Shown here one piece after another: positions 55,661-64,000 of a stretch of 64,000 nucleotides of DNA (the stretch's first letter is position 1; every line of letters starts with the position of its first letter). Under the pieces are notes generated by a model that was not told where the DNA came from, made no database searches, and saw only the letters and a program-made list of their open reading frames with translations. Location: NCBI RefSeq assembly GCF_002994635.1, contig NZ_PVNL01000138.1:1-64000 (forward strand). Direction: 5' to 3'. A program made the translations under genes and the position numbers. The DNA is from Enhygromyxa salina. GTDB lineage: Bacteria; Myxococcota_A; Polyangia; Nannocystales; Nannocystaceae.

Positions 55661-56164
55661 CTACGAACTCCCGAGGTTGTCGAGGATCGTCGACGCGATC
55701 GCGTTGCGCCGCTCGATGTTGCCGACCATCTCGTCGACCTGCTCCGCGAGCCCGGCCACCAGGCGTGCGAGGTGATCGACCGCCGCGTGTCGGATCGAGC
55801 GCGGCGCCTCGAGCAGCGCGACCACGCAGCCGGGTTGCTCACCGTCGGTGGACCGGCCCTCGAGGATCTTCAAGGTCTTGACCCCAAGGTGAAACTCCCT
55901 GAGGCCGCTCGAGGTCGACTCGCCAGCCACGCTCCCGGCGGCCATGCGCAGATAGCCCAGGTAGCTGACCTCGATCACGCGCTTGCCGGCGCTGTCATGG
56001 TGCACGGTCTCGGCGATCGGACGCGGGAGCTGATACTCGAACCCCAGCGACAAGCGCCCGAGCGCGCCGTCGATCTCGGACAGCGTGCGGTCCAGCTTAT
56101 CGGAGCCGTCGTTGAGCCGGCGCGCGGCCTGACCGAGTCGGTACAACTCTTCGGTGACGCCCAT
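55661..56164 (-). CDS. hypothetical protein, helical
   Basis: 167 residues starting MGVTEELYRLGQAARRLNDG. Both ends are predicted to be helical and possibly coiled coil (SDKLDRTLSEIDGALGRL and LVAGLAEQVDEMVGNIERRNAIAS). A small beta-rich centre lies between them. No signal peptide, membrane span or known domain is recognised. It is divergent from the ion-channel gene with about 130 nt between starts and is separated from the propeller gene by about 160 nt. Confidence 0.65.
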   Translation of the reverse strand: MGVTEELYRLGQAARRLNDGSDKLDRTLSEIDGALGRLSLGFEYQLPRPIAETVHHDSAGKRVIEVSYLGYLRMAAGSVAGESTSSGLREFHLGVKTLKILEGRSTDGEQPGCVVALLEAPRSIRHAAVDHLARLVAGLAEQVDEMVGNIERRNAIASTILDNLGSS

Positions 56165-56292
56165 CCCAGCATGGTAACGCCACGGCGACTGCGCGATCCG
56201 CAGAGTTGTACCGCGGCGATCGGGGCTGGCGGTCCGTTGATTCGGGTGGCTGGCCTGCGTACGCTCCGCCGCCTCATTGGGAGCGACAGCCC

Positions 56293-57180
56293 GTGCAAGA
56301 ATTTTTCAAGAAGATCGCCGACGCAGCCTGGTTTCAAAATTCGATCACCGCGGTGATCTTGCTTGCTGGTGTGCTCGTTGGGCTCGAGACCTATCCGGGC
56401 CTCGTCGAGCGGTTTCACTCCGCGCTCCACATCGGCGATCAGATCATCTTGTGGATCTTCGTGGCCGAGATCGTGGTCAAGATGGCCGCCGAGGGTAAGC
56501 GTCCGTGGCGATACTTCCTCGACCCGTGGAACGTGTTCGACTTCATCATCGTCGCCGCGTGCTTCCTCCCGTTCGAGGGCAACGCGGTCACGGTGCTGCG
56601 GCTGTTGCGGCTGCTGCGAGTGCTGAAGCTGGTCAAGGCCCTGCCCAAGCTGCAGATCCTCGTGGGCGCGCTGCTCAAGAGCATCCCCTCGATGCTCTAC
56701 GTCAGCGTGCTGCTGTTCATGCTGTTCTACGTGTACGCCGTCGCGGCCGTGTTCTTGTTTGGTGAGAACGACCCGCTGCACTTCCAGACCCTCGAGATGG
56801 CGATGCTCTCGCTGTTCCGCGTGGTCACGCTCGAGGACTGGACCGACGTCATGTACATCAACATGTACGGCTGCGATCGCTACGGCTACAGCGCAGACTC
56901 GGTGGTGCTGTGCACCTCGCCCGTCGCGCAGCCGCTGGTCGGCGCCCTGTTCTTCGTGTCCTTCGTGCTGATCGGCACGATGATCATCCTCAACCTGTTC
57001 ATTGGCGTGATCATGAGCGGCATGGACGAGGCCCAGTCCGAGGCCGTCGAGCTCGCGCGGGCCGCCCACGAGGGTGAGCCGTCGCTCGAGATCGAGCTCG
57101 AGCTGCTGCAACAGCAGGTCGCCGCGATCCAATCGCGGCTGGGCTCGCTGACCCGGCTGGCCAAGAAGACCGAGCCGTAA
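56293..57180 (+). CDS. voltage-gated cation channel (NaChBac-like)
   Basis: 295 residues from a GTG at 56293 with a GGGAG ribosome-binding site 9 nt upstream. Six hydrophobic spans are visible. S4 has the every-third-residue positive pattern R103, R106, R109, K112. The pore loop carries TLEDW (residues 179-183), close to the NaChBac filter TLESW but with an added acid. Two cysteines (C194, C207) lie in an extended loop between filter and S6 and could form a disulphide. A C-terminal heptad-like coiled coil (LEIELELLQQQVAAIQSRL) should hold a tetramer. Ion choice between Na and Ca is uncertain. Confidence 0.93.
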   Translation: MQEFFKKIADAAWFQNSITAVILLAGVLVGLETYPGLVERFHSALHIGDQIILWIFVAEIVVKMAAEGKRPWRYFLDPWNVFDFIIVAACFLPFEGNAVTVLRLLRLLRVLKLVKALPKLQILVGALLKSIPSMLYVSVLLFMLFYVYAVAAVFLFGENDPLHFQTLEMAMLSLFRVVTLEDWTDVMYINMYGCDRYGYSADSVVLCTSPVAQPLVGALFFVSFVLIGTMIILNLFIGVIMSGMDEAQSEAVELARAAHEGEPSLEIELELLQQQVAAIQSRLGSLTRLAKKTEP

Positions 57181-57245
57181 ACTCCGTTTCTAGCGCGCCG
57201 GCCCCCCACTCGCCCGCGCCCGCCAATGGGCGTAGGATCCACCAG

Positions 57246-58787
57246 ATGCGTAGCTGGGTGGTCGTGTGTGCGTGTGTGGGGCTGAGCGCCTGCCAAGCCG
57301 AGAGCGACACCAGCCAGACCGACGAGTCTGGTGAGTCTGGTGAGTCTGGTGAGTCTGGCGAGTCTGGTGAGCCCGGCGAGCTGCTGATCAGCGAGCCGAC
57401 GATCGTCCACCACGACGGCCAGCCAATGGTCATCGACCTGCTCGTCGAGCTCGCGGCGCCCGGCACCGCCGAGCTGACCCATCAGAGCGACGACGATGTC
57501 CAGGTGGCCCTGCTCGAGCCCAGCGACGGCGAGTCAGCCTCGAGCTTGCACTTTCGCGTGCGGGGCTTGCGACCAGACACCGCGCACCCGCTGGCCCTGA
57601 GCGTGAGCGAGACCGACGGCGATCGCACTGCCCAGTGGCAGGGCGAGGTCACCACCGATCCCGCGCTGCCGGGGTTCATCGCCAAGTTCGAGATCGACTC
57701 GGTCGGGCCGAGCGCGGTCGACCCTGCCTGGCGACTGTTCGACATGACGCAGCTGTTCACCGCGTCACCCAGCGGCGTGTTCTTGGTCGACGACGAGGGC
57801 ACGACCCGCTGGTACCTGGGCGACGCCGACGACTACACCGACATCGCGGACATCTTCACTGGTCTCCAGCTGCGCCCCGACGGGACCGTGTCGTACCTGC
57901 GTCGCAATTCCGCGTACGTCGTCGACGAGCTCGGTGGCGTGGTGATGCAGGTCCAGGCCGAGTCGATCGGCGCGCACGCGGGCCTGCACCACGACCTCAT
58001 CGAGCTACCCAACGGCAATTTCTTGGCGCTCGGCTACTCGTTTGCAGACGTCGACTATCAGGGCGAGGGCACCCTGCATGTCGCGGGTGACATGATCTGG
58101 GAGTTCACGCCCGCGGGCGAGCTGGTCTGGAGCTGGGACAGCTTCGACCACCTCGATCCGCAGCGACGCCGCGACGGGTTCTTCATACCCATGATGATCC
58201 CGGATCCCGACAGCGCCGAGGATGGCCACGACTGGACCCACGCCAACGGCCTCGTCCATGCGCCCGGGGACGACTCGATCTTGGTGTCGATGCGGCACCA
58301 GGACTGGATCATTGCGATCGATCATCAGTCGGGCGAGATCCTGTGGCGGCTCGGCGATGAGGGTGACTTCTCGCTCGACGGTGAGCGGTGGTTCTTTCAT
58401 CAGCACTCACCGCAGTGGCAGGCCGACGGCAGCCTGCTGCTCTACGACAACGCCGTGGGCAACCCCGCGCAGGCCGACGACGACGCCCACTCGCGCGCGG
58501 TCCGATACACCCTCGACCTCGACAGCATGACCGCGACCGAGGTGTGGACCGACGACGACGCGCTGTTTCAATCGCCGATCGCCGGCGACGCGGACGTGAT
58601 GCCGAGCGGACACGTGCTGCGCCTCGACTCGACCTGGGTCTCCGCCGAGCACCCCGACGCGACGTCGCGTCTGCGCGAGCTCGACCCGGACGGCTCCCCG
58701 CAGGCGGTCTGGACCTTGTTCATGCCGCCGGGTCAGTTCAGCTACCGCGCGGTCCCGGTCTCGCGCTTCGTTGGCGTGGCCGAGTGA
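57246..58787 (+). CDS. arylsulfotransferase-family lipoprotein
   Basis: 513 residues with signal peptide and lipobox (VVCACVGLSAC). Five 9-bp repeats encode an ESG linker (57324-57368). The folded part matches the arylsulfotransferase (ASST, Arylsulfotran_2) propeller: HHDLIELPNGNFLALGY, DMIWEFTPAGELVWSWD, DWTHANGLVHAPGDDSILVSMRHQDWI, ILWRLGDEGDF and FFHQHSPQWQADG. The histidines that carry or bind the sulphate in ASST enzymes have candidates here, but I cannot assign the catalytic one. Likely a cell-surface enzyme or binding protein. Confidence 0.87.
   Translation: MRSWVVVCACVGLSACQAESDTSQTDESGESGESGESGESGEPGELLISEPTIVHHDGQPMVIDLLVELAAPGTAELTHQSDDDVQVALLEPSDGESASSLHFRVRGLRPDTAHPLALSVSETDGDRTAQWQGEVTTDPALPGFIAKFEIDSVGPSAVDPAWRLFDMTQLFTASPSGVFLVDDEGTTRWYLGDADDYTDIADIFTGLQLRPDGTVSYLRRNSAYVVDELGGVVMQVQAESIGAHAGLHHDLIELPNGNFLALGYSFADVDYQGEGTLHVAGDMIWEFTPAGELVWSWDSFDHLDPQRRRDGFFIPMMIPDPDSAEDGHDWTHANGLVHAPGDDSILVSMRHQDWIIAIDHQSGEILWRLGDEGDFSLDGERWFFHQHSPQWQADGSLLLYDNAVGNPAQADDDAHSRAVRYTLDLDSMTATEVWTDDDALFQSPIAGDADVMPSGHVLRLDSTWVSAEHPDATSRLRELDPDGSPQAVWTLFMPPGQFSYRAVPVSRFVGVAE
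57324..57368 (+). repeat. 9-bp tandem repeat (GAGTCTGGT)
   Basis: Five consecutive copies of a 9-bp unit, one with a single change, encode the ESG repeats of the linker just after the lipobox. Copy number is likely to vary. Confidence 0.9.
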
Positions 58788-58833
58788 GGGCGAGCGCATG
58801 CCCGCGGGCTGGCCCATCATGTATGTTCGGGGC

Positions 58834-60519
58834 ATGCGTCGCTTACCTCGTCTGCTGGGCCTGAGTCTCACCACGCTGCTCGCTTGCGCTGACGACAACG
58901 GCGCGTCGACAGCCAGCCAGACAGCGACCAACGGCGACGGGGATCCCTCGAGCACCGAGGGCGGCGAGGGCAACAGCGCAGAGTCTTCGGGCGACGGCGA
59001 TGGGGATCCCGGCGACGGCGACGGCGATCCTGGTGACGGCGACGGCGACGGCGATTCCGGCGACGGCGACGGCGGGACCAAGTTCGACCTCGCGCAGCCC
59101 GACTCCGAGGACGGCGACCCCGTCGACATCTGCAAGGTCAACGAGGTCGGCGACGGCATGACTCCGTGCGAGATGCAGGCCCCGCCCGACGCGTTCGTGC
59201 CCCAGGCCGAGTGGTCGTGGTCGGGCGACGCGGGCTACGTGCACTCGATCGTCACCCCGCTGGTCGCCAACCTCACCGACGACAACGACGACGGCGAGAT
59301 CGATCTGTGTGACATCCCCGACGTCGTGGTGGTCGTCAACACGGGCAGCTGCGCGTCGGCCCGCATCTATGTGCTCGACGGCGCCAGCGGGGCGGTGCAC
59401 TACATGCTCCCCGGTCCGTTCGCGCGCGCGAGCACCCCGGCGATCGGTGACATCGACGACGATGGGCTGCCAGAGATCATCGTCCAGAGCGGCGCCGGCT
59501 CGTGCGCGGGCGACAGCCTGTCTGCGTTCGAGCACGACGGCACCCCCAAGTGGCAGAACAACGCGCTGGGCCTGGGGGGTGAGCACGCGATCGCGCTGGC
59601 CGACCTCGACAACGACGGCGACGTCGAGATCATGATCAATCACATGGTCGTCGATCACCTCGGCCAGCTGGTGTTCGCCGCGGCCGACACCGCCGGGGTC
59701 CAGTTTCGGTGGACGACCACGACGGCCGCCGACCTCGACGGCGACAACGACCTCGAGGTGATCTTGGGCCGCAGCGCCTGGCACGACGACGGCAGCGAGT
59801 ACTACTTCGACAACGCGCTCGGGGCCGGCCAGCCGGCGGTTGGCGACATCGACGACGACGGCGAGCCCGAGATCATCGTGGTCCACGGCAACGGCTTCTC
59901 GATCCTCGAGCATGACGGCAGCCAGAAGATCATCAATCAGAACCCGACCGGCGACTCGGACTACCGCCGCCCCGCCACCATTCACGATCTCGACGGCGAT
60001 GACCTGTCCGAGTTCGCGCTGAGCTCGAGCAATCACTACACCGCGTTCGAGGGCGACCTCACCCAGCTGTGGAGCAACAACGTCGCTGATCTGAGCGGCC
60101 TCGCCTCGGGCACCGCGTTCGACTTCCTGGGTGACAGCGTGGCCGAGGCGATCTACGGCGACGAGTCCAAGCTGTGGGTATTTGACGGTCAGACCGGCGC
60201 GCAGCTGCTGCAGGCCCCGCGCGGGAGCATCACGATCGTCGAGTATCCGGTCGTGTCCGACGTCGACAACGACGGCTCGGCGGAGATCATCGTGGTCAGC
60301 AACCACGCCAACAACCAGCCGACGGTCCAGGTGTTTGGCGAGGCCGAGAACCGCTGGATCCAGGCTCGCCGGATCTGGAATCAGCACACCTATCACGTCA
60401 CCAACGTGCGCGAGGACGGGACCATCCCGCAGGTCGAGGCCCACCACTGGGAGCTGCTCAACACCTTCCGCACCAACGCCCAGATCGAGGGCGGCGCGGT
60501 CTGTGATCCGGTCGGCTGA
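58834..60519 (+). CDS. FG-GAP/VCBS repeat lipoprotein with Gly-Asp linker
   Basis: 561 residues from the ATG at 58834. Signal peptide and lipobox (LLGLSLTTLLAC) are followed by a GDGDGDPGDGDG linker and GGTKFDLAQPD. The folded part has about seven integrin-like repeats with Ca-binding loops (DNDDGEIDLCD, DIDDDGLPEIIV, DLDNDGDVEIMI, DLDGDNDLEVIL, DIDDDGEPEIIV, DLDGDDLSEF, DVDNDGSAEIIV), so it forms a Ca-stabilised beta-propeller. The final part RRIWNQHTYHVTNVREDG is common to similar myxobacterial proteins. It probably acts in surface adhesion or binding. Two upstream in-frame Met codons are less likely starts. Confidence 0.88.
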   Translation: MRRLPRLLGLSLTTLLACADDNGASTASQTATNGDGDPSSTEGGEGNSAESSGDGDGDPGDGDGDPGDGDGDGDSGDGDGGTKFDLAQPDSEDGDPVDICKVNEVGDGMTPCEMQAPPDAFVPQAEWSWSGDAGYVHSIVTPLVANLTDDNDDGEIDLCDIPDVVVVVNTGSCASARIYVLDGASGAVHYMLPGPFARASTPAIGDIDDDGLPEIIVQSGAGSCAGDSLSAFEHDGTPKWQNNALGLGGEHAIALADLDNDGDVEIMINHMVVDHLGQLVFAAADTAGVQFRWTTTTAADLDGDNDLEVILGRSAWHDDGSEYYFDNALGAGQPAVGDIDDDGEPEIIVVHGNGFSILEHDGSQKIINQNPTGDSDYRRPATIHDLDGDDLSEFALSSSNHYTAFEGDLTQLWSNNVADLSGLASGTAFDFLGDSVAEAIYGDESKLWVFDGQTGAQLLQAPRGSITIVEYPVVSDVDNDGSAEIIVVSNHANNQPTVQVFGEAENRWIQARRIWNQHTYHVTNVREDGTIPQVEAHHWELLNTFRTNAQIEGGAVCDPVG

Positions 60520-60537
60520 CGTCAGCGCTCGCGGGCC

Positions 60538-61647
60538 TCAGGTCGCCCCCTCGCGATCGGCGACGGTCCACGGCAGCGTGTCCTGCTCGCCCGCGAGGGC
60601 GAGCTCGCTGGGCACGGTCAGCTCGCCGACCAGCGACTGCTGCATCAGCCGCTTGACCCGGGTCGGCGAGAAGCCCTTCTCGAACAGGTAGAACAGCTTG
60701 GCGAGGGCCGCCTCGGTGGTCATGTCGAACCCGCTGACGACCCCGACGTCGAGCAGCATCCGACCGGTTCGGTAGATCGAGAGGTTCGCCGACCCCCGGG
60801 TTGGCTGGGTCACGGCGACCACCACCACGCCCCGCGCGGTCGCGGCTTCGAGCACGCTCATGAACGCCGCGTCCGACGTCGGCGCGTTGCCGGCCCCAAA
60901 GCACTCGATCACCACCCCCTGCACGGGCGGCGCGAGCACGGCCTCGAGCATCGACGGCTTGAGCCCTGGAAACAGCCGAAACGCGCCGACCGTGGCGCTG
61001 CCGAGCTCGACGATCTCGAGCATGTCGAGCGCGGGCGTGCGGGCCCGCGCGGGCAAGATCAGATCCCAGTTGATCTTGATGTCGATTCCGACCCGCCCGA
61101 GCGGCGGATAATTCGGCGACGCGAACGCGTCGAACGAGTCGACCGAGACCTTGCTGGTCCGGTTGCCGCGGAACAGCCGATTGGCGAAGAACACCATGAC
61201 CTCGGACAGCCGCGCGTGGTGGCGGCCGAGGATCAGCAGCGAGGTCAGCAAATTGTGCTGGGCGTCGTTGCGCAGCTCCTCCAGCGGGACCTGCGAGCCC
61301 GTCAACAGCACCGGCTTGGCCAGGTCCTCGAGCATGAAGCTGAGCGCCGCGGCCGTGAACGACATGGTGTCGGTTCCGTGAATGACCAGGAACCCGTCGT
61401 AGGCGGCGTAGTTGCGCCGGATCATGTCGGCGATCCGCAGCCAGTGGCCGGGGTTCATGTCCGAGCTGTCGAGCAGCGGATCGAATTCCTCGATCACGAA
61501 CGCTGGCAGCTCCGCGTCGGCGAAGTGCGGGATCTGATCGAGCAAATGTTGGAGGTAGCCGGGCTCGGGACGGTAGCCGGTCGGCGTCTTGCGCATCCCG
61601 ATCGTTCCGCCGGCGTAGACGATGAAGATCTTCGCGCGCGCCGTCAT
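60538..61647 (-). CDS. ansA: L-asparaginase, type I
   Basis: Hydrolyses L-asparagine to aspartate and ammonia. 369 residues from the ATG at 61647; the open frame continues to 61731 without homology. The first catalytic threonine is T15 in YAGGTIGM and the second motif is HGTDTM (T92, D93), followed by LTGSQVPLEELRNDAQHNL. The absence of a signal peptide indicates the cytoplasmic type I enzyme. It converges on the FG-GAP gene and is divergent from the second propeller gene. Confidence 0.95.
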   Translation of the reverse strand: MTARAKIFIVYAGGTIGMRKTPTGYRPEPGYLQHLLDQIPHFADAELPAFVIEEFDPLLDSSDMNPGHWLRIADMIRRNYAAYDGFLVIHGTDTMSFTAAALSFMLEDLAKPVLLTGSQVPLEELRNDAQHNLLTSLLILGRHHARLSEVMVFFANRLFRGNRTSKVSVDSFDAFASPNYPPLGRVGIDIKINWDLILPARARTPALDMLEIVELGSATVGAFRLFPGLKPSMLEAVLAPPVQGVVIECFGAGNAPTSDAAFMSVLEAATARGVVVVAVTQPTRGSANLSIYRTGRMLLDVGVVSGFDMTTEAALAKLFYLFEKGFSPTRVKRLMQQSLVGELTVPSELALAGEQDTLPWTVADREGAT

Positions 61648-61775
61648 TTGCCCGGACCTTATCCGAGCGCCCAGGTTGCATCCAGCTGCGCGATCTGGGC
61701 GCTCCTGGTGCCGCGATGATACTGCGGGCATGACTCGCGGCCGGGCATCTGCGCTGGTGATAGAGACTCGAGGTC

Positions 61776-63113
61776 ATGCGCGATCAACTAGCCTGGGGCG
61801 CGATCGGTGCATTGTTGGTCGGCTTGGCCTGCGCTAGCCCGGACGGCGGTGACGGGGGTCGCACCACCCACGCCGATGGCATCGCGGGCACGGCTCTGGA
61901 GACTGGAGCGAGCGGCGGCGACGAGTCCGACGCTGGCGGTGGCGACGACGCGGCCGCTGACAGCGACAGCGACAGCGACGGCGAGCCCGAGATCAAGTTC
62001 GACCTCGGCACGGTCCCCGACGCCCCCACCAACTGCTTGGAGGCCGGCAACGACGACGCGTACAGATACATCTGGGTGGCCAACAGCTCACAGGGCACGA
62101 TCTCGAAGATCAACACGACGACGCTGATCGAAGAGGGTCGCTACGTGGTCCGCCCAGACTCGGCCGGCAGTCCGTCGCGGACGTCGGTCAACCTCTCGGG
62201 TGACGTCGCCGTCGCCAATCGACATGGTGGGATCACCAAGATCCACGCGCGGGTCGAGGACTGTCAGGAGCAAAATGGTCAGGGCGGAGTCCAGACGTCG
62301 TCAGGCCCAAACGACGTCCTCGCCTGGGGCACCGAGGAGTGCGTGGCCTGGTACACGCCGATGAACGTCAGCTCGCAGCGCCCGGTCGCGTGGGACCAGG
62401 GCGACTTCGACCAGGCCACGTGCGAGAGCTGGAACGCCAAGGTCTGGACCGCGACCGCGACCGCCGGACTGGTCACGGTCTTCAAGCTGAGCGGCGACGA
62501 CGGCACAATCGAGGCCTCGGCGCCGATCCTGGGGATCACCGCTTCAGGCTACGGGCCCTACGGCGGCGCGGTCGACGGCAACAAAGACTTTTGGTTCATC
62601 CATCGCGACGGCTCCTCGTTCCCGCTCGTGCGCGTCGACGCCGACACCCTCGGCTACACGATCTGGCCGATCCCCGCGCCGATCGGCCCTTACGGGTTCG
62701 CGATCGACCCCGAGGGGCGCCCCTGGATCGCCGGCTACCAAGGCGGCATCGCGCGCTTCGATCCCGACGACGAGACCTGGCAGATCAACCCCGACGTGAC
62801 CGGCGTCGGCATCATGGGCGACTCGCTGGGCGCGATGTGGATTGCCCACTACCCGTGGTCGACCGAGGGCGTCTCGGCGCTCGACATCGAGACCATGGAG
62901 CTCATCGACTTCATCGCCGTGCCGTCGAACCTCGGCAAGGGTGTCTCGGTCGATTTCGAGGGCTATGTGTGGCTGGTCGACATGACCGACAGCGCGTTTC
63001 GGATCGACCCCGACACCCACGCCCACGTCGTCTACGACGGGCTGACGGGCCCCTACACCTATAGCGACATGACCGGATTTGGGCTCGCCAGCGTGACCAA
63101 GCCCCAGGGGTGA
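61776..63113 (+). CDS. beta-propeller lipoprotein, copy 2
   Basis: 445 residues, paralogue of the protein encoded at 54054-55502. Signal peptide and lipobox (GALLVGLAC) are followed by an Asp/Ser-rich linker (DSDSDSDGEPE instead of Gly-Asp repeats) and KFDLGTVPDAP. The core keeps YIWVANSSQGTISKIN, SPSRTSVNLSGDVAVANR, CVAWYTPMNVSSQRPVAWD and the C-terminal GPYTYSDMTGFGL. The linker sequence has changed while the position of the KFD motif is kept. Surface location is likely, function unknown. Confidence 0.87.
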   Translation: MRDQLAWGAIGALLVGLACASPDGGDGGRTTHADGIAGTALETGASGGDESDAGGGDDAAADSDSDSDGEPEIKFDLGTVPDAPTNCLEAGNDDAYRYIWVANSSQGTISKINTTTLIEEGRYVVRPDSAGSPSRTSVNLSGDVAVANRHGGITKIHARVEDCQEQNGQGGVQTSSGPNDVLAWGTEECVAWYTPMNVSSQRPVAWDQGDFDQATCESWNAKVWTATATAGLVTVFKLSGDDGTIEASAPILGITASGYGPYGGAVDGNKDFWFIHRDGSSFPLVRVDADTLGYTIWPIPAPIGPYGFAIDPEGRPWIAGYQGGIARFDPDDETWQINPDVTGVGIMGDSLGAMWIAHYPWSTEGVSALDIETMELIDFIAVPSNLGKGVSVDFEGYVWLVDMTDSAFRIDPDTHAHVVYDGLTGPYTYSDMTGFGLASVTKPQG

Positions 63114-63266
63114 TCGGGGACGTGCAGGGTCGTGAACTCCGCAGCGTCTTCAGTCGGTCGACTCGGGGTCGGGAATGGGCGATGTGCGTCAACACCAAAT
63201 GCGGCTCAGACGCCCGTCCGCGGGCGCGTACGCAAGCTGCTGCTGCGACACCGTACGCACCAAAGT

Positions 63267-63295
63267 TTGGATTCGGGTGCTAACGACGCTATATC
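63267..63295 (+). promoter_or_regulatory. promoter of the TPR lipoprotein gene
   Basis: TTGGAT (63267-63272) and TATATC (63290-63295) are 17 nt apart. The start would be near 63302, only about 7 nt before the ATG at 63309, and no ribosome-binding site is seen, so a near-leaderless mRNA is predicted. Confidence 0.55.
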
Positions 63296-63308
63296 TCGCC
63301 GCGATCCG

Positions 63309-64000
63309 ATGCTTCGTACCAAGCCTCAGCGTGTCCTTGCCTGTCTCGCCCTCGCCGCCTCCCTGACCGGAGTCGCAGGCTGCGGTGGGAGCCTCACTCG
63401 TGCCCACGACGCCCTCGCCGTCGGCGACGAAGCCGAAGCCGAAGTTCAGCTTCGCAAGGCGCTCAAGAGCGACTCGACCCGGGTCGAGGCAGGGATGCTG
63501 CTCGCGATCATGCTCGCCGATCGCGGCGACAAGATCGGCGGCGACCAACCCAAAGAGGCCGAGGAGTTCTATCGCGAAGCGCTGTCACTCGACGCGAAGA
63601 ACGAGGCGGCGCGGATCGGCCTGGCCCGCCTGCTCATGAAGCGCGGGTTCATGGACGAGGCCAACGAGCTGCTGGCCATGGAGGGCTGCCGTGGCTGCGG
63701 ACGCCTGACCTCCATGATGGTCCACGAGAACGCGGCCACCGCCCTCGCAAACGGCGACGTGCTGGGCGCCCGGGCGCTGTTCGCAGACGCGTTCGCGCAG
63801 GGCAACGATCCAATGGACGCGCTGGGGGTCGCCCAGACCTGGCTGGTCCCCGCGCATCGCGACCTCGCCCAAGCCCAGGCCGCGCTCGAAGCCGCGGCCC
63901 CGCTGATCGGCCGCGGTCAGCTCGAGGCCGAGCGGCGCTTTCAAGAGATCCGGGTCCAGCTGCTCGGGGCCGCGGCGGCCGCCCGCAACAACGACATGGT
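63309..64000 (+). CDS. TPR-repeat lipoprotein, truncated by the window end
   Basis: At least 230 residues from the ATG at 63309; no stop codon before the window edge. Signal peptide and lipobox (LACLALAASLTGVAGC, Cys at residue 25) are followed by helical tetratrico-peptide-like pairs (RAHDALAVGDEAEAEVQLRKAL, KEAEEFYREALSLDAKNEAARIGLARLL, ALANGDVLGARALFADAF). A CRGCGR motif lies between repeats. It is probably an outer-membrane-anchored scaffold protein. Confidence 0.85.
   Translation, partial: MLRTKPQRVLACLALAASLTGVAGCGGSLTRAHDALAVGDEAEAEVQLRKALKSDSTRVEAGMLLAIMLADRGDKIGGDQPKEAEEFYREALSLDAKNEAARIGLARLLMKRGFMDEANELLAMEGCRGCGRLTSMMVHENAATALANGDVLGARALFADAFAQGNDPMDALGVAQTWLVPAHRDLAQAQAALEAAAPLIGRGQLEAERRFQEIRVQLLGAAAAARNNDM

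Noticed and set aside
58834-60519. RTX toxin or adhesin call based on Asp/Gly repeats
   Set aside because: The repeats fit FG-GAP/VCBS Ca loops and a lipoprotein linker, not the RTX nonapeptide.

Overview
The window (64 kb, very GC-rich) most likely comes from a myxobacterium of the Nannocystis/Plesiocystis/Enhygromyxa type. This is inferred from the GC content, the many lipoproteins carrying Gly-Asp (GDGDGDP-type) linkers, the histone-H1-like Lys/Ala tails and the delta-proteobacterial style of the housekeeping genes. There is no rRNA, CRISPR array, transposase or phage gene.

Region 1 (about 0.4-15.2 kb, minus strand): a merged str/S10/spc cluster read from rpsL leftwards: rpsL-rpsG-fusA-tuf1-rpsJ-rplD-rplW-rplB-rpsS-rplV-rpsC-rplP-rpmC-rpsQ-rplN-rplX-rplE-rpsH-rplF-rplR-rpsE-rpmD-rplO, then an intrinsic terminator, then secY. 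Two genes normally found here, rplC (L3) and rpsN (S14), are absent, with only about 10 nt between the genes that should flank each of them. Past secY, the first 427 bases hold no gene but contain a long imperfect stem.

Region 2 (15.25-17.04 kb, plus strand): a two-gene unit, an SMC/OLD-like AAA ATPase overlapping by 4 nt with a small protein of unknown function. It sits in the opposite orientation exactly between rpoC and rpsL, which are neighbours in many bacteria. It is the best candidate for an undescribed system, possibly defence-like.

Region 3 (17.1-32.0 kb, minus strand): the tRNA-tufB-rpoBC cluster in its ancient order: tRNA-Thr(TGT), tRNA-Tyr, tRNA-Gly, tRNA-Thr(GGT), tuf2, rpmG, tRNA-Trp, secE, nusG, rplK, rplA, rplJ, rplL, rpoB, rpoC, and a bidirectional terminator. 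A near-consensus promoter lies ahead of the first tRNA. Matching hairpins, each followed two bases later by the same ATCAATTTT(T)CAG box, lie on both sides of rpoB.

Region 4 (32.0-64 kb, mixed strands): accessory and envelope genes. They include a polytopic membrane protein, FabV enoyl reductase, a VWA-domain protein, a DUF1232 protein, an HExxH lipoprotein, a dienelactone-hydrolase-like enzyme, an orphan adenine methyltransferase, topoisomerase I with an H1-like tail, two paralogous Cys-rich lipoproteins, an L,D-transpeptidase lipoprotein, an acidic/basic H1-like protein, MutY, MurC, MurB, a single-span membrane protein where FtsQ might be expected, two paralogous beta-propeller lipoproteins, a voltage-gated ion channel, an arylsulfotransferase-like lipoprotein, an FG-GAP lipoprotein, L-asparaginase and a TPR lipoprotein that runs off the end. 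Three of the surface lipoproteins share one layout: signal peptide, acidic or Gly-Asp linker, then a KFD[IL] motif before the folded domain.
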